DNA of 64,000 bases from Eubacteriales bacterium. GTDB taxonomy: Bacteria; Bacillota; Clostridia; Lachnospirales; Lachnospiraceae. Every line of letters starts with the position of its first letter. Within the stretch, counting starts at the first letter, position 1. Positions 49,859-59,209 of the stretch are shown one piece after another. Made by a program: the position numbers and the translations under genes. The notes beneath the pieces are model-generated. The model did no database searches and was not told the DNA's origin. It worked only from the letters and a program-made list of their open reading frames with translations. The stretch spans positions 56,076 through 120,075 of the forward strand of contig JAUNOP010000004.1 of NCBI GenBank assembly GCA_030537135.1. The letters are read 5' to 3'.

Positions 49859-51697
49859 ATGTGTGGAATAGTTGGTTTTACCGGAGAACATCAGGCAGCG
49901 CCTATTTTGCTGGATGGTCTTTCTAAACTGGAATACAGAGGTTATGATTCGGCAGGTCTTGCGGTAAGGGACGGAGATGCAGAGGTAACGCTGGTCAAGG
50001 CAAAGGGACGCTTGAAAATATTGGCAGAAAAGCTGGATGGCGGAGCTGCTTTGCACGGCACATGCGGAATTGGACACACCAGGTGGGCAACCCATGGGGA
50101 GCCGTCTGAAAAAAATGCACATCCGCACTGCAGCGATGACGGGAATGTAACAGCAGTTCATAATGGAATCATTGAGAATTACCAGGAAATCAAAGCAAAG
50201 CTTCTGAAAAAGGGCTATCGCTTTTATTCTGAGACAGACACAGAGGCAGCTGTGAAGCTTATTGATTATTATTACAAAAAGTATAATATGGGGCCGATTG
50301 ATGCGATTGCAAAAACCATGGTTCGTATTCGAGGCTCCTATGCACTTGCAGTGATGTTCAAGGAATATCCAGGAGAAATCTGGGTAGCCAGGAAGGACAG
50401 TCCGATGATTATCGGCATTGAGGACGGGGAAACCTATGTGGCGTCAGACGTGCCTGCTGTTTTAAAATATACGCACAGCGTGTATTATATTGGAAATATG
50501 GAGATGGCCTGCCTCAAAAAAGGAGAGGTTCAGTTCTATAACCTGGATGGAGAGGAAATTTCCAAGGAGCTGACAGAAATCAAGTGGGACGCGCAGGCAG
50601 CGGAAAGAGGCGGCTTCGAGCATTTCATGATAAAAGAGATTCATGAGCAGCCGCAGGCAATCCGGGATACGATTCATTCGGCTGTCACTGACGGGGTCAT
50701 TGATTTGGCTGCTATGGGACTGACAGACGAGATTATCCGGGATATTTCGCAGATTCATATTGTAGCCTGCGGCTCTGCTTATCATGTGGGAGTGGCGGCA
50801 CAGTATGTTGTGGAGGATCTGGCAAGGATTCCGGTCCGCGTGGAGCTTGCCTCTGAGTTTCGCTACAGGAGGCCTATTCTGGATACGAGGGAGCTTGTGA
50901 TAGTCATCAGCCAGTCAGGAGAAACCGCCGACAGTCTGGCCGCTCTGCGGGAGGCAAAGAGCAGGGGAATTCGGACGCTGGCGATTGTCAATGTGGTTGG
51001 AAGCTCTATTGCAAGAGAAGCGGACAATGTGTTCTACACAATGGCAGGTCCGGAAATATCGGTTGCCACGACAAAGGCATATAGTACGCAGCTGATTGCC
51101 TGCTATCTTCTGGCAATTCAGTTTGCAAAGGTCCGGGGAGAGATCGGGGAAGAGCGAAGCGAAGCCCTGCTCGCAGAGCTTCAGACAATTCCGGACAAAA
51201 TCGTGAAAATCATGGAGGACAAGGAGCGCATTCAGTGGTTTGCGGCAAAATTTGCAAATGCGCACGATATTTTCTTTATTGGACGCGGAATTGACTATGC
51301 CATCAGCCTGGAGGGAAGCCTCAAGATGAAGGAAATCAGTTATATTCATTCAGAGGCGTATGCAGCGGGCGAGCTCAAGCACGGCACCATCAGCCTGATT
51401 GAGGACGGAACTTTGGTGATTGGAATCCTGACGCAGCCGGAGCTGTACGAGAAAACGGTCAGCAACATGGTGGAGGTTAAGAGCCGCGGAGCTTATCTCA
51501 TGGGACTGACCAGCTATGGACATTATGAGATAGAGGATACAGCCAACTTTACCGTGTATATTCCAAAGACCGACGAGCATTTCATTGGAAGTCTGGCAGT
51601 CATTCCTCTGCAGCTTTTGGGATATTATGTGAGCGTTGCAAGAGGCCTGGATGTGGATAAACCAAGAAATCTGGCAAAGAGTGTAACAGTAGAATAA
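49859..51697 (+). CDS. glmS: Glutamine--fructose-6-phosphate aminotransferase
   Basis: The 612-aa enzyme makes glucosamine-6-phosphate, the entry to cell-wall amino sugars. The start is fixed by the catalytic Cys after Met (MCGIVGFTG). The N-terminal glutaminase (IGHTRWATHGEPSEKNAHPH) is followed by two SIS sugar domains (HIVACGSAYHVGVAAQYVVE, VISQSGETADSLAALREAK, EISYIHSEAYAAGELKHG) and the conserved C-terminus KPRNLAKSVTVE. The ribosome site GGAGGAG is a little far (14 bases). Leader control is likely, see 49694-49844. Confidence 0.97.
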   Translation: MCGIVGFTGEHQAAPILLDGLSKLEYRGYDSAGLAVRDGDAEVTLVKAKGRLKILAEKLDGGAALHGTCGIGHTRWATHGEPSEKNAHPHCSDDGNVTAVHNGIIENYQEIKAKLLKKGYRFYSETDTEAAVKLIDYYYKKYNMGPIDAIAKTMVRIRGSYALAVMFKEYPGEIWVARKDSPMIIGIEDGETYVASDVPAVLKYTHSVYYIGNMEMACLKKGEVQFYNLDGEEISKELTEIKWDAQAAERGGFEHFMIKEIHEQPQAIRDTIHSAVTDGVIDLAAMGLTDEIIRDISQIHIVACGSAYHVGVAAQYVVEDLARIPVRVELASEFRYRRPILDTRELVIVISQSGETADSLAALREAKSRGIRTLAIVNVVGSSIAREADNVFYTMAGPEISVATTKAYSTQLIACYLLAIQFAKVRGEIGEERSEALLAELQTIPDKIVKIMEDKERIQWFAAKFANAHDIFFIGRGIDYAISLEGSLKMKEISYIHSEAYAAGELKHGTISLIEDGTLVIGILTQPELYEKTVSNMVEVKSRGAYLMGLTSYGHYEIEDTANFTVYIPKTDEHFIGSLAVIPLQLLGYYVSVARGLDVDKPRNLAKSVTVE

Positions 51698-51708
51698 GTA
51701 GAATAATA

Positions 51709-51755
51709 AGAAGCGCTGCCCTGTACATGAGAAATCATCTATGGGGCAGCGTTCT
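51709..51755 (+). terminator. Terminator after glmS
   Basis: AGAAGCGCTGCCC pairs with GGGGCAGCGTTCT (one mismatch) and continues TTTTG. Confidence 0.85.
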
Positions 51756-51848
51756 TTTGTTTTAGGATTTTGGGACTCCTCGAAAATATTCTTGCTATTC
51801 CCATAATACAGCGCTATACTACTTTACACAGAGGAAGGGAGAAAACCA

Positions 51849-52382
51849 ATGAAAATACAAGGCTTTGATGAATTTATAGCAGACTATCCAGTCTTTGAAT
51901 ACCGGATAATTGACACACAGGAAATGAAGACCCAGCGAAGGGTGCGCCAGGTGTGCGAGAGAGAATGCGAGAGATATGGAAGCACCTGGGCATGTCCTCC
52001 TGGTGTGGGAAGTCTTGAGGACTGTGAGAAAAAGATTAAGAGCTATCCTTATGGTATCCTCTTCTCAAGCGTGGCAGAGGTTTCTGATATTATGAATATG
52101 GAAGAGCTGCTCTCCACAAGAAGAGGACACGAGGAGATTACCAACGCGCTTGGCGATTTTCTGAAAAGCCAGGGGAAAAGGACCTTTATTCTGTCTACAG
52201 AATCCTGCGATATCTGCTCCAAATGCACCTATCCTGCTGCTCCCTGCCGCCATCCAGACAGGATGCATCCATGTCTGGAAAGCTATGGAGTGGTAGTTTC
52301 AGAGCTTGTGGAGCGCGAGCAGATGGAATATCAGCTGGGAGCGAATACGATTCTCTGGTTTTCGCTGATACTCATTTCCTGA
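51849..52382 (+). CDS. DUF2284 family metal-binding protein
   Basis: The 177-aa protein has the family cysteine patterns CERECERYGSTWACPPGVGS near residue 38 and CDICSKCTYPAAPCRHPDRMH PC near residue 123, expected to hold metal or an iron-sulfur cluster. Function is unknown; relatives occur in strict anaerobes. Its promoter is TTGCTA (51792), 17 bases, TATACT (51815-51820). GAAGGGAG stands before the start. Confidence 0.9.
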   Translation: MKIQGFDEFIADYPVFEYRIIDTQEMKTQRRVRQVCERECERYGSTWACPPGVGSLEDCEKKIKSYPYGILFSSVAEVSDIMNMEELLSTRRGHEEITNALGDFLKSQGKRTFILSTESCDICSKCTYPAAPCRHPDRMHPCLESYGVVVSELVEREQMEYQLGANTILWFSLILIS

Positions 52383-52460
52383 GCAGGGCTATGAAAAATT
52401 CGGTTCTATCATGAGGAGAGGAACCATATAATAGAAAATAAGCTCCGGAGGACCTGTTCT

Positions 52461-52739
52461 TTGAAAAAAAAGGCATCCCATTGGAAAGACAGTCTGGTAC
52501 GCACCATGGAAATCCCCGGGGATCTGGCTTATTCCCAGCCTGTGATTACCATCCTGGGTTCCAGAGAAATCACGGTGGAAAACTATAAATCCATCCGTAA
52601 ATTTACAGGAACCATGATTGAAATTCAGACAAAAAACGGAGTTCTCTGTATGGAGGGGGAGCATCTTACCATTCCCTGGTATGAAGGAGGAGAGGTGAAA
52701 ATCTGCGGTATGATTCGCCATATCCATTTCTATTCATAG
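52461..52739 (+). CDS. yqfC: Sporulation protein YqfC
   Basis: The 92-aa protein is a YabP/YqfC-type sporulation protein (ILGSREITVENYKSIRKFTG, TKNGVLCMEGEHLTI), made in the mother cell under sigma-E in Bacillus. The next gene is yqfD, the usual partner. The start codon is TTG with CCGGAGGACC upstream. Confidence 0.88.
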   Translation: MKKKASHWKDSLVRTMEIPGDLAYSQPVITILGSREITVENYKSIRKFTGTMIEIQTKNGVLCMEGEHLTIPWYEGGEVKICGMIRHIHFYS

Positions 52740-52790
52740 AAGCTATTCGAGCACTGCTGTTTCTGTGAGGCTATTGTGCAGAGCATGCGG

Positions 52791-52814
52791 CTGTGAACGC
52801 AGGGAAGAGTAACC
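52791..52814 (+). repeat. Family B repeat, right-end fragment
   Basis: CTGTGAACGCAGGGAAGAGT then AACC, between yqfC and yqfD; it resembles the right end of the 29448 element, weakly. Confidence 0.35.
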
Positions 52815-52898
52815 GATAGTCCTGCATATACCAGAGGCAGAAAAGCTATTTGGACTGTGAAGAGAAATTCATGATGATTCTAAATAAGGGAGAAAATT

Positions 52899-54146
52899 AT
52901 GAAGGAATCCTTGCTTCACTATAGAAAAGGCTATGTTCTGGTCGAGGCATGTCATCCCTCGCCGGAGCGCTTCCTGAATATGTGTTCTTATCATGGAATC
53001 CACATTTATGACCTGGAGATGAGGGAAGACAAACTGTTCATGAAAATGGATGTGCCGGATTTTCTGCGGCTGCGTCCCCTGTGCAGAAAATGCCGCATCT
53101 GCTTTCGTGTCAGGGAAAAGCGAGGACTGCCTTTCTTTTTTTACAGAAATAAGAAAAGAAAGGCCTTTTTAGCGGGAATTTTTCTTGGCTCTGCTCTTTT
53201 ATACATAATGTCCGGCCATATCTGGAATATTCACATAGAGGGAAATCACAAAAACAGCACGCCTGTGATTCTGGAATTTCTGGAAAGCCAGAAGATCACA
53301 CATGGAATTCCCATTCGTAAGGTAAGCTGTAGCGAAATCGCGGCAGCTGTGCGGCAAAATTTCCCGGATGTGACCTGGGTTTCTGCCAAAATCGTGGGAA
53401 CGCGGCTCATGCTTACCATCCAGGAAAATCCGGAAAAGGAAATTCTGGAGCTTGTACAGGAAGAGGAGCCGTGCAGCCTCATTGCTCCGGTATCTGGAAA
53501 AATCGTGGAAATCGTTACAAAAAGAGGCGTTCCGCAGATCTTTCCAGGAGATGCCTGTGAAAAGGGAGACTTGCTTGTGAGCGGCTGCATTGACATAAAA
53601 AACGACAGTCAGGAGGTAATCCGCACAGAATATGTGACGGCTCAGGCAGATATTCTGCTTGAGAGAAGCATTTCATATGAGGATTCCTTTCCACTTGTGC
53701 ATGAGGAAAAGGAATTTACAGGAGAAAGCCGCTCTTCCATTGGCGTCTGGGCAGGAAGTTGTTTTGCAGAAACCGGATTTTTACAAAAAAAACAGGGGGA
53801 ATCGGATCTTTGTGTAGAGCAATGGCCCCTCTATCTTACTGAAAATTTTCGGCTTCCAATTACAATTCAGAAAAAAGTGGAGCATTTTTACACGAAAAAA
53901 GAGGAAATTTATACAAAGTCAGAGGCAAAACAGCTTGCATTACAAAAAATGGAGAGCTTTCACAGAAAATTAATAGAAAAAGGGGTTCAAATTTACCAGA
54001 ATAATGTTACAATAGAAACGGATGAAAGGATATGCAGAAGCCAGGGTACCATTATAATCCGGGAATATGTAGGAGAGAAGGTACCTGTTTCCATGGAGCC
54101 GGCTCCTGCGGAAAGGACCATATTGGATGAATCAGCCAGTCATTGA
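52899..54146 (+). CDS. yqfD: Sporulation protein YqfD
   Basis: The 415-aa stage IV sporulation protein has a small N-terminal domain, one membrane segment at about residues 88-108 (KAFLAGIFLGSALLYIMSGH) and a long outer domain with HIWNIHIEGNHKNS and VTWVSAKIVGTRLMLTIQEN, all typical. It acts at the forespore membrane in sporulating Firmicutes. Its end overlaps phoH by 20 bases, as in the conserved yqfC-yqfD-phoH-ybeY order. Confidence 0.94.
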   Translation: MKESLLHYRKGYVLVEACHPSPERFLNMCSYHGIHIYDLEMREDKLFMKMDVPDFLRLRPLCRKCRICFRVREKRGLPFFFYRNKKRKAFLAGIFLGSALLYIMSGHIWNIHIEGNHKNSTPVILEFLESQKITHGIPIRKVSCSEIAAAVRQNFPDVTWVSAKIVGTRLMLTIQENPEKEILELVQEEEPCSLIAPVSGKIVEIVTKRGVPQIFPGDACEKGDLLVSGCIDIKNDSQEVIRTEYVTAQADILLERSISYEDSFPLVHEEKEFTGESRSSIGVWAGSCFAETGFLQKKQGESDLCVEQWPLYLTENFRLPITIQKKVEHFYTKKEEIYTKSEAKQLALQKMESFHRKLIEKGVQIYQNNVTIETDERICRSQGTIIIREYVGEKVPVSMEPAPAERTILDESASH

Positions 54147-55140
54147 ATTATCTGCCGAGATGCCGGCAGAGCATGAGAGCAATGTATTTGGACAGTTTGA
54201 CGAATACGCCAAGCTTATTGAACGCACCTTGAATGTCACCCTGATTTCCAGGGACGGGACATTGAAAATTCTGGGGACAGAGGCAGCGGCAGGCAGGACA
54301 AAGCGCCTTATTGGCCAGCTTTTGGAACTCTCCAGGAGAGGAAATGTAATCAACAAACAGAATGTAAACTATGCCCTTTCTCTGGTCATGGAGGAGAAGG
54401 AGCAGGCTTTGTCCGAGATTGACAGAGATTTTATCTGCAACACGATTCAGGGGCGGCCGATTAAGCCCAAGACATTGGGACAGAAGAACTATGTGGATGA
54501 AATCCGCAGGAAGATGATTGTTTTCGGGACCGGGCCTGCCGGAACCGGCAAGACCTATCTTGCCATGGCCATGGCGGTCACGGCCTTTCGGAATGAGGAG
54601 GTAAGCAGGATTATCCTCACCCGTCCGGCCATTGAAGCCGGGGAGAAGCTGGGCTTTCTTCCAGGAGATCTTCAGAGCAAGGTAGACCCTTATCTTCGGC
54701 CCCTCTATGACGCCCTTTATCAGATTATGGGAGCAGAAAGCTTTGCGCGAAATATGGAGCGAGGGCTGATCGAGGTGGCTCCTCTGGCTTATATGAGGGG
54801 AAGAACCCTGGATAATGCTTTCATTATTCTCGATGAGGCGCAGAATACTACGCCTGCTCAGATGAAGATGTTTCTCACCAGAATCGGCTTTGGCTCAAAG
54901 GTGATTATCACAGGCGACGCTTCGCAGAAGGATCTGCCCTCTTCAGCGCAGTCAGGGCTGGATGTGGCCCTCAAGGTTTTGAGAAAGGTAGAGGATATCG
55001 GCTTTTGCGAGCTTACCAGCAAGGATGTGGTGCGCCATCCTCTGGTGCAGCAGATTGTACAGGCTTATGAGAACTATGAGAAGAAGCAAAAGCCAGAGCC
55101 AGGACCAAAGGCTCGGGGAAGAAGAAGGGGAGGATATTGA
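54127..55140 (+). CDS. phoH: PhoH family ATPase
   Basis: The 337-aa P-loop ATPase (PhoL/YbeZ type) has Walker A GPAGTGKTYLAM and Walker B FIILDEAQNTTPAQMKMFLT, with the RPIKPKTLGQKNYVDEIRR and VIITGDASQKDLP motifs. It is thought to work with YbeY in rRNA metabolism, and ybeY follows directly, sharing the TGATG stop/start. Confidence 0.96.
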   Translation: MNQPVIELSAEMPAEHESNVFGQFDEYAKLIERTLNVTLISRDGTLKILGTEAAAGRTKRLIGQLLELSRRGNVINKQNVNYALSLVMEEKEQALSEIDRDFICNTIQGRPIKPKTLGQKNYVDEIRRKMIVFGTGPAGTGKTYLAMAMAVTAFRNEEVSRIILTRPAIEAGEKLGFLPGDLQSKVDPYLRPLYDALYQIMGAESFARNMERGLIEVAPLAYMRGRTLDNAFIILDEAQNTTPAQMKMFLTRIGFGSKVIITGDASQKDLPSSAQSGLDVALKVLRKVEDIGFCELTSKDVVRHPLVQQIVQAYENYEKKQKPEPGPKARGRRRGGY

Positions 55141-55631
55141 TGACATTTCAGATTTCTTATGAGGCACAGCGGGAGCTTGGAATTGACTATGTGGGACTTT
55201 GCAACCGCGTGGCAGAGCAGATTCTATTCACAGAGAAATGCCCCTATGATGTGCAGGTGAACCTGGTGATTACAGACAACGAGGAGATCCAGCAGGTGAA
55301 CAGGGAATTTCGCAATATCAACGCGCCCACAGATGTTCTCTCCTTTCCTATGATTCCCTTTGAAACGCCGTCTGACTTCTCGGCAGTGGAGGATGATTCT
55401 TATTTTGATATGGATACGGACGAGCTGATGCTTGGAGACATTATGATTTCTGTTGACAAGGTTTTTGGGCAGGCAAAGGAATACGGACATAGTATTGAGA
55501 GGGAGTTTTCCTTTCTGATAGCTCACAGCATGCTCCATCTTCTGGGGTATGACCATATGACGCCAGAGGAGGCAGAGGTGATGGAGAGAAAGCAGGCAGA
55601 GGCTCTTAACGCCCTGCATATCACAAGATAG
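55140..55631 (+). CDS. ybeY: Endoribonuclease YbeY (rRNA maturation factor)
   Basis: The 163-aa metalloprotein matures the 16S rRNA 3' end. The zinc site is in AHSMLHLLGYDHMTPEEAEVM (H-x3-H-x5-H), and NREFRNINAPTDVLSFPM is the conserved substrate region. The usual Gly of HGxLH is replaced: the motif reads H-S-M-L-H, which does not remove a metal ligand. ATG at 55140 overlaps the phoH stop; the TTG at 55137 is less likely. Confidence 0.95.
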   Translation: MTFQISYEAQRELGIDYVGLCNRVAEQILFTEKCPYDVQVNLVITDNEEIQQVNREFRNINAPTDVLSFPMIPFETPSDFSAVEDDSYFDMDTDELMLGDIMISVDKVFGQAKEYGHSIEREFSFLIAHSMLHLLGYDHMTPEEAEVMERKQAEALNALHITR

Positions 55632-55643
55632 GAGGTAGTGACG

Positions 55644-56711
55644 ATGAAAAACAGAAGAGCAGCAGCCCTTGGCGCAGCGCTTCTTGCAGGCATATTGCTT
55701 GCTGGAGCTGATTTTGCTTCTGAGGTATATGCAGAGCAGCTGGATATGATTCCCGTGCAGCAGGAGACAGCCGTACAGCCGCAGGAGGAGATGGTGACAA
55801 GCTATCTCACAGGAGAGCAGATAGCAGCCTCCAAGGGAAGGAGAAGGCCGATTTCCGTGATGCTCAGCAACATTCAGGAAGGCTGTCCGCAGTCGGGAAT
55901 TGCAAAGGCGGGCGTCATTTATGAGGCTCCTGTGGAGGGAAATATTACGCGCCTTATGGCTATTTTTGAGGACTATGACGACCTTACCAAGATCGGTTCA
56001 GTGAGAAGCTGCCGGGATTATTATCTGTTTTATTCCCAGGAATTTGACGCTGTTTATGCGCATTACGGACAGGCGGTGTATGCTCTCAATTACCTGGATC
56101 AGGGACTGGTTGACAACCTGAACGGATTGTCCTCTGTAGGGTCTGCTGTATACTATAGAACAACAGATCGCCAGGCGCCGCACAATGCCTATACAAGTGC
56201 AGAGGGACTAAGTGCAGGAATTGCGGCTGAGGGCTACAGACAGGGATATTCCGAGGATTATCAGGGACATTATCTCTTTGCAGAGAATGGACAGGAGACC
56301 ATTCCTCAGGGAGGAATTGCAGCCAATGAGGTGCATTTGAACTGCTTTCCTCTGAACCAGCCGTGGTTTTCGTATGATGCCTCTACAGGAGAGTACAAGC
56401 GCTTCCAGTATGGGCAGGCACAGGTTGACGATCTGACAGGAGAGCAGCTGACCTGCGATAATATTATTCTCCAGTATTCTCAGTATACCAATTATGATGA
56501 GAACGGTTATCTCAATATTGACGCGATTTCAGGCGGTCAGGGCAAATTCATTACCAGAGGTCAGGCAATCGACATTCGCTGGGAAAAGGATTCTGTGTGG
56601 GGAGTGACGCATTACTTTGACTCCTCTAACCAGGAGATTCGCCTGAATCCTGGGAAGACCTGGGTAGAGATCGTTCTGAACGACCGTGTTGACCAGGTTA
56701 CTTACCAGTAA
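55644..56711 (+). CDS. DUF3048 (YerB-like) secreted protein
   Basis: The 355-aa protein has an N-terminal signal segment (AAALGAALLAGILLAGADFA) and the DUF3048 core (RRPISVMLSNIQEGCPQSGI AKAGVIYEAPVEG, IGSVRSCRDYYLFYSQEFDA VYAHYGQ). Unlike Bacillus YerB it shows no lipobox cysteine near the signal end, so it may stay anchored by an uncleaved helix or be released. Function is unknown. GGAGG eight bases before ATG at 55644 supports that start over GTG at 55638. Confidence 0.9.
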   Translation: MKNRRAAALGAALLAGILLAGADFASEVYAEQLDMIPVQQETAVQPQEEMVTSYLTGEQIAASKGRRRPISVMLSNIQEGCPQSGIAKAGVIYEAPVEGNITRLMAIFEDYDDLTKIGSVRSCRDYYLFYSQEFDAVYAHYGQAVYALNYLDQGLVDNLNGLSSVGSAVYYRTTDRQAPHNAYTSAEGLSAGIAAEGYRQGYSEDYQGHYLFAENGQETIPQGGIAANEVHLNCFPLNQPWFSYDASTGEYKRFQYGQAQVDDLTGEQLTCDNIILQYSQYTNYDENGYLNIDAISGGQGKFITRGQAIDIRWEKDSVWGVTHYFDSSNQEIRLNPGKTWVEIVLNDRVDQVTYQ

Positions 56712-56789
56712 ATAACAGGGGATTTATTCCCACATGCAGGATAAAGGAACAGAAAATGCAGACACTATAGAGAAAAAGGGGCGATGAAC

Positions 56790-57203
56790 ATGCGCAGAAT
56801 ACTCTATGGCGTCGGCATTTTTTGCTTGTGTGCTGTCCTGACTCTGGGAATCTGTGGCTATCAGAGAATACAGACACTTGAGGCAAGGCTGAAGACACTG
56901 GAAAAGAATCTAAATAACAGGGAGCAGGAGCTTTTGGAGGCAATGGCTCTTGGTGGGACTTCCTCTGGGAAAGAAGAAAACGGGCAGGACACAAAGGAAA
57001 AGGGCGTTCCAATGGAAATCTACTATCTCAGAGAGCTGAACGGCAGAGTTATGGTATACAGAGAGGATAAAAACACACTTTTTGAGCCCACGCAGATTTT
57101 GCTTTCCTCTCTTCCAAAAGAGCTTCAGAAGGAGATTGCCGAGGGAAAATATCTTCCTTCAAAGGAGGCGCTTTACAGCTTTTTAGAAAATTATTCTTCA
57201 TGA
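56790..57203 (+). CDS. BofC-like membrane-anchored protein
   Basis: The 137-aa protein has one N-terminal membrane segment (ILYGVGIFCLCAVLTLGICG), a coiled-coil of about 30 residues (TLEARLKTLEKNLNNREQEL), a polar linker and a C-terminal block YYLRELNGRVMVYREDKNTL FEPTQILLSSLPKELQKEI that resembles the BofC C-terminal domain of spore formers. AAGGGG eight bases upstream favours ATG at 56790 over 56784. A sporulation or envelope role is inference. Confidence 0.75.
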   Translation: MRRILYGVGIFCLCAVLTLGICGYQRIQTLEARLKTLEKNLNNREQELLEAMALGGTSSGKEENGQDTKEKGVPMEIYYLRELNGRVMVYREDKNTLFEPTQILLSSLPKELQKEIAEGKYLPSKEALYSFLENYSS

Positions 57204-57323
57204 AAACATGGACATAATGGGGAAAATGGTGTAGGATAGGGAGGACGGCACAAATGCCGGGAACAAAAGAAAGGGTAATTGCAGCAAAGCGGTGAGAACG
57301 CCCAATTGCTGCAGGTAATTCAC

Positions 57324-58169
57324 ATGAATCTTCGAGAAAGATTAAAGGACAAGCAGCGGATTGTGATAAAAATCGGCTCTTCCTCCCTTACCCATCCCCA
57401 GTCAGGAAGACTGAATCTGATGAAGCTGGAGATTCTGGTACGGGAGCTTAGCGACCTTAGAAATCAGGGCAAGGAAGTGGTACTCGTTTCCTCAGGCGCG
57501 ATTGCCGTGGGCAGCGCTGCTCTGGGATTTTCACGAAAGCCTGAAGAGCTGAAGAAAAAACAGGCCTGTGCGGCTGTAGGTCAGGCAAGACTGATGATGA
57601 TTTATCAGAAGCTGTTCTCAGAATACAACCAGACGGCAGCTCAGATTTTGATGACCAAGAATACGATGGTAGATAATCTGAACAGAAGGAACACACAGAA
57701 CACCTTTCAGGAGCTTCTTAAGCTGGGAGCAATTCCCATTGTCAATGAAAATGACTCTATTTCTACATATGAAATCCAGTTTGGTGATAATGATACCCTC
57801 TCTGCAGTGGTAGCTGCCCTGATTGGAGCTGATCTTCTGATTCTTCTGTCAGACATAGACGGTCTGTTCACCGATGATCCCAATAAGAATCCAAATGCTG
57901 AATTTATTGATACAGTAGAAAACCTGGATGCACATTTCAAGAACATGGCAAAGGAAAGCACTGGAAGCAGTGTGGGAACAGGCGGAATGGCAAGTAAAAT
58001 GAACGCAGCGGAGATCGCGACAGCCGCAGGAGCGGATATGGTGATTGCCAATGGAAGGGATTTCCATATTATTCATAAAATCATGCAGGGAGAATGCTGC
58101 GGAACATTGTTTACTGCCAATGAAAAAGAGGAATTTTATTTGATTGATTATATTGATAAGCTTTTATAA
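57324..58169 (+). CDS. proB: Glutamate 5-kinase, short form
   Basis: The 281-aa kinase begins proline synthesis by phosphorylating glutamate. It has VIKIGSSSLTHPQSGRLNLM, LVSSGAIAVGSAALG, IPIVNENDSISTYEI, FGDNDTLSAVVAALIGADLL and GTGGMASKMNAAEIATAAGA. It ends after the kinase domain and lacks the C-terminal PUA domain of the E. coli enzyme (367 aa), as in several clostridia. proA does not follow. The ribosome site is weak; a TGCAGCAA/TTGCTGCA hairpin lies just upstream of the start. Confidence 0.94.
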   Translation: MNLRERLKDKQRIVIKIGSSSLTHPQSGRLNLMKLEILVRELSDLRNQGKEVVLVSSGAIAVGSAALGFSRKPEELKKKQACAAVGQARLMMIYQKLFSEYNQTAAQILMTKNTMVDNLNRRNTQNTFQELLKLGAIPIVNENDSISTYEIQFGDNDTLSAVVAALIGADLLILLSDIDGLFTDDPNKNPNAEFIDTVENLDAHFKNMAKESTGSSVGTGGMASKMNAAEIATAAGADMVIANGRDFHIIHKIMQGECCGTLFTANEKEEFYLIDYIDKLL

Positions 58170-58178
58170 GGAGAATCT

Positions 58179-58400
58179 ATGGACGAGAAAACCATTCACC
58201 GCATCAATGAGCTTGCCAGAAAGTCAAAGACAATAGGACTTTCTGAGAAGGAAAAAATGGAGCAGGCGAGACTTAGAAGAGAATATATTGCCTGTATCCG
58301 CATGAATTTAAGAAGTCAGCTCGACAATATTGATATACAGGAAAAGGATGGAACAATCACAAATCTTGGAGAAAAGTATGGAAGAAAAGAAACGCATTAG
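58179..58400 (+). CDS. DUF896 family small protein
   Basis: The 73-aa protein begins MDEKTIHRINELARKSKTIG and has LRREYIACIRMNLRSQLDNI, the DUF896 (YnzC-like) helical hairpin and short C-terminal tail. Bacillus YnzC is linked to SOS-related functions, but the family role is not clear. It sits nine bases after proB and overlaps fau by 23 bases. Confidence 0.93.
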   Translation: MDEKTIHRINELARKSKTIGLSEKEKMEQARLRREYIACIRMNLRSQLDNIDIQEKDGTITNLGEKYGRKETH

Positions 58401-58950
58401 AAGGGCGATGTTTGCAGCGAGAAAGGCACATTCTGATGAAGAAATCAACAGGATGAGCGAGCAGATTGCAGAGAGACTCTTTAGCCTGCCTGTGTTTTTG
58501 AAGGCACAGAGAATTCTGGCCTATGCGGATTATAATCATGAGGTAAGGACAGGAGAGATTATTCACAGAGCGCTCCTTCTTGGCAAGGAGGTGGCGGTGC
58601 CGCGAGTAGAGGGCAGGGATATGATATTTTATAAAATCACAGACCCTTCTGTGCTGCAGCCCGGATATTTTGGCATTCCTGAGCCAACCTGCGGGCAGGA
58701 GGCAGGGTGGGAGGAGGCTCTGATGATTATGCCCGGAGTTGCCTTTGATAAGGATAACCGAAGAGTGGGCTATGGAGGCGGCTTTTATGACCGCTATCTG
58801 GAAAAGCACCCCAAAATAAACACGATTGCCCTTGCCTTTGAATTTCAGATCATGGATAAGGTTCCCTTTGAGCCTACGGACATCTCCCCTGCCAGAATAC
58901 TCACAGAAGAGAGGCTTCTGTGCCGTAAGGGAAAGCTGGAGGATTTATAG
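58378..58950 (+). CDS. fau: 5-formyltetrahydrofolate cyclo-ligase
   Basis: The 190-aa enzyme turns 5-formyl-THF into 5,10-methenyl-THF with ATP. Motifs: KKRIRRAMFAARKAHSDEEI, VAVPRVEGRDMIFYKI, MPGVAFDKDNRRVGYGGGFY DRYL. The start at 58378 lies inside the DUF896 gene with TTGGAGA upstream; earlier in-frame codons give no conserved residues. Confidence 0.93.
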   Translation: MEEKKRIRRAMFAARKAHSDEEINRMSEQIAERLFSLPVFLKAQRILAYADYNHEVRTGEIIHRALLLGKEVAVPRVEGRDMIFYKITDPSVLQPGYFGIPEPTCGQEAGWEEALMIMPGVAFDKDNRRVGYGGGFYDRYLEKHPKINTIALAFEFQIMDKVPFEPTDISPARILTEERLLCRKGKLEDL

Positions 58951-58964
58951 CAGCATAGGCTGTA

Positions 58965-59011
58965 TTATTATTCACGGGCAGCTGCTTTGCAAAGGGTGCA
59001 GTGGGCAGTAA
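58965..59011 (+). repeat. Family B repeat, short copy
   Basis: ATTATTATTCACGGGCAGCT and GGTGCAGTGGGCAGTAAC ends around TGCTTTGCAAAG. Confidence 0.55.
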
Positions 59012-59052
59012 CATTAAGCTTTGTATGTTTTCAGGCTGTTTTTGTATTTTTT

Positions 59053-59081
59053 TTGATTTTTTCGTAAGAATATGTTACACT
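59053..59081 (+). promoter_or_regulatory. Promoter of the surface protein gene
   Basis: TTGATT (59053-59058), 17 bases, TACACT (59076-59081), about 130 bases before the start codon. Confidence 0.65.
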
Positions 59082-59209
59082 TGATTGCAGGCTATACTTA
59101 TGACTGCATGGCAGGCTGCGGGCAGCACAATGAAAAATACTGTCCATTTGTCTTGCCGAATCGTTCACTTGCTGAGCAGTTCATGCTCATAATAGGGAGG
59201 ATATAAGGA

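Noticed and set aside
49027-51697. Tn7-like insertion at glmS
   Set aside because: Tn7 targets the 3' end of glmS; here only a terminator and DUF2284 follow, and no tns genes are present.
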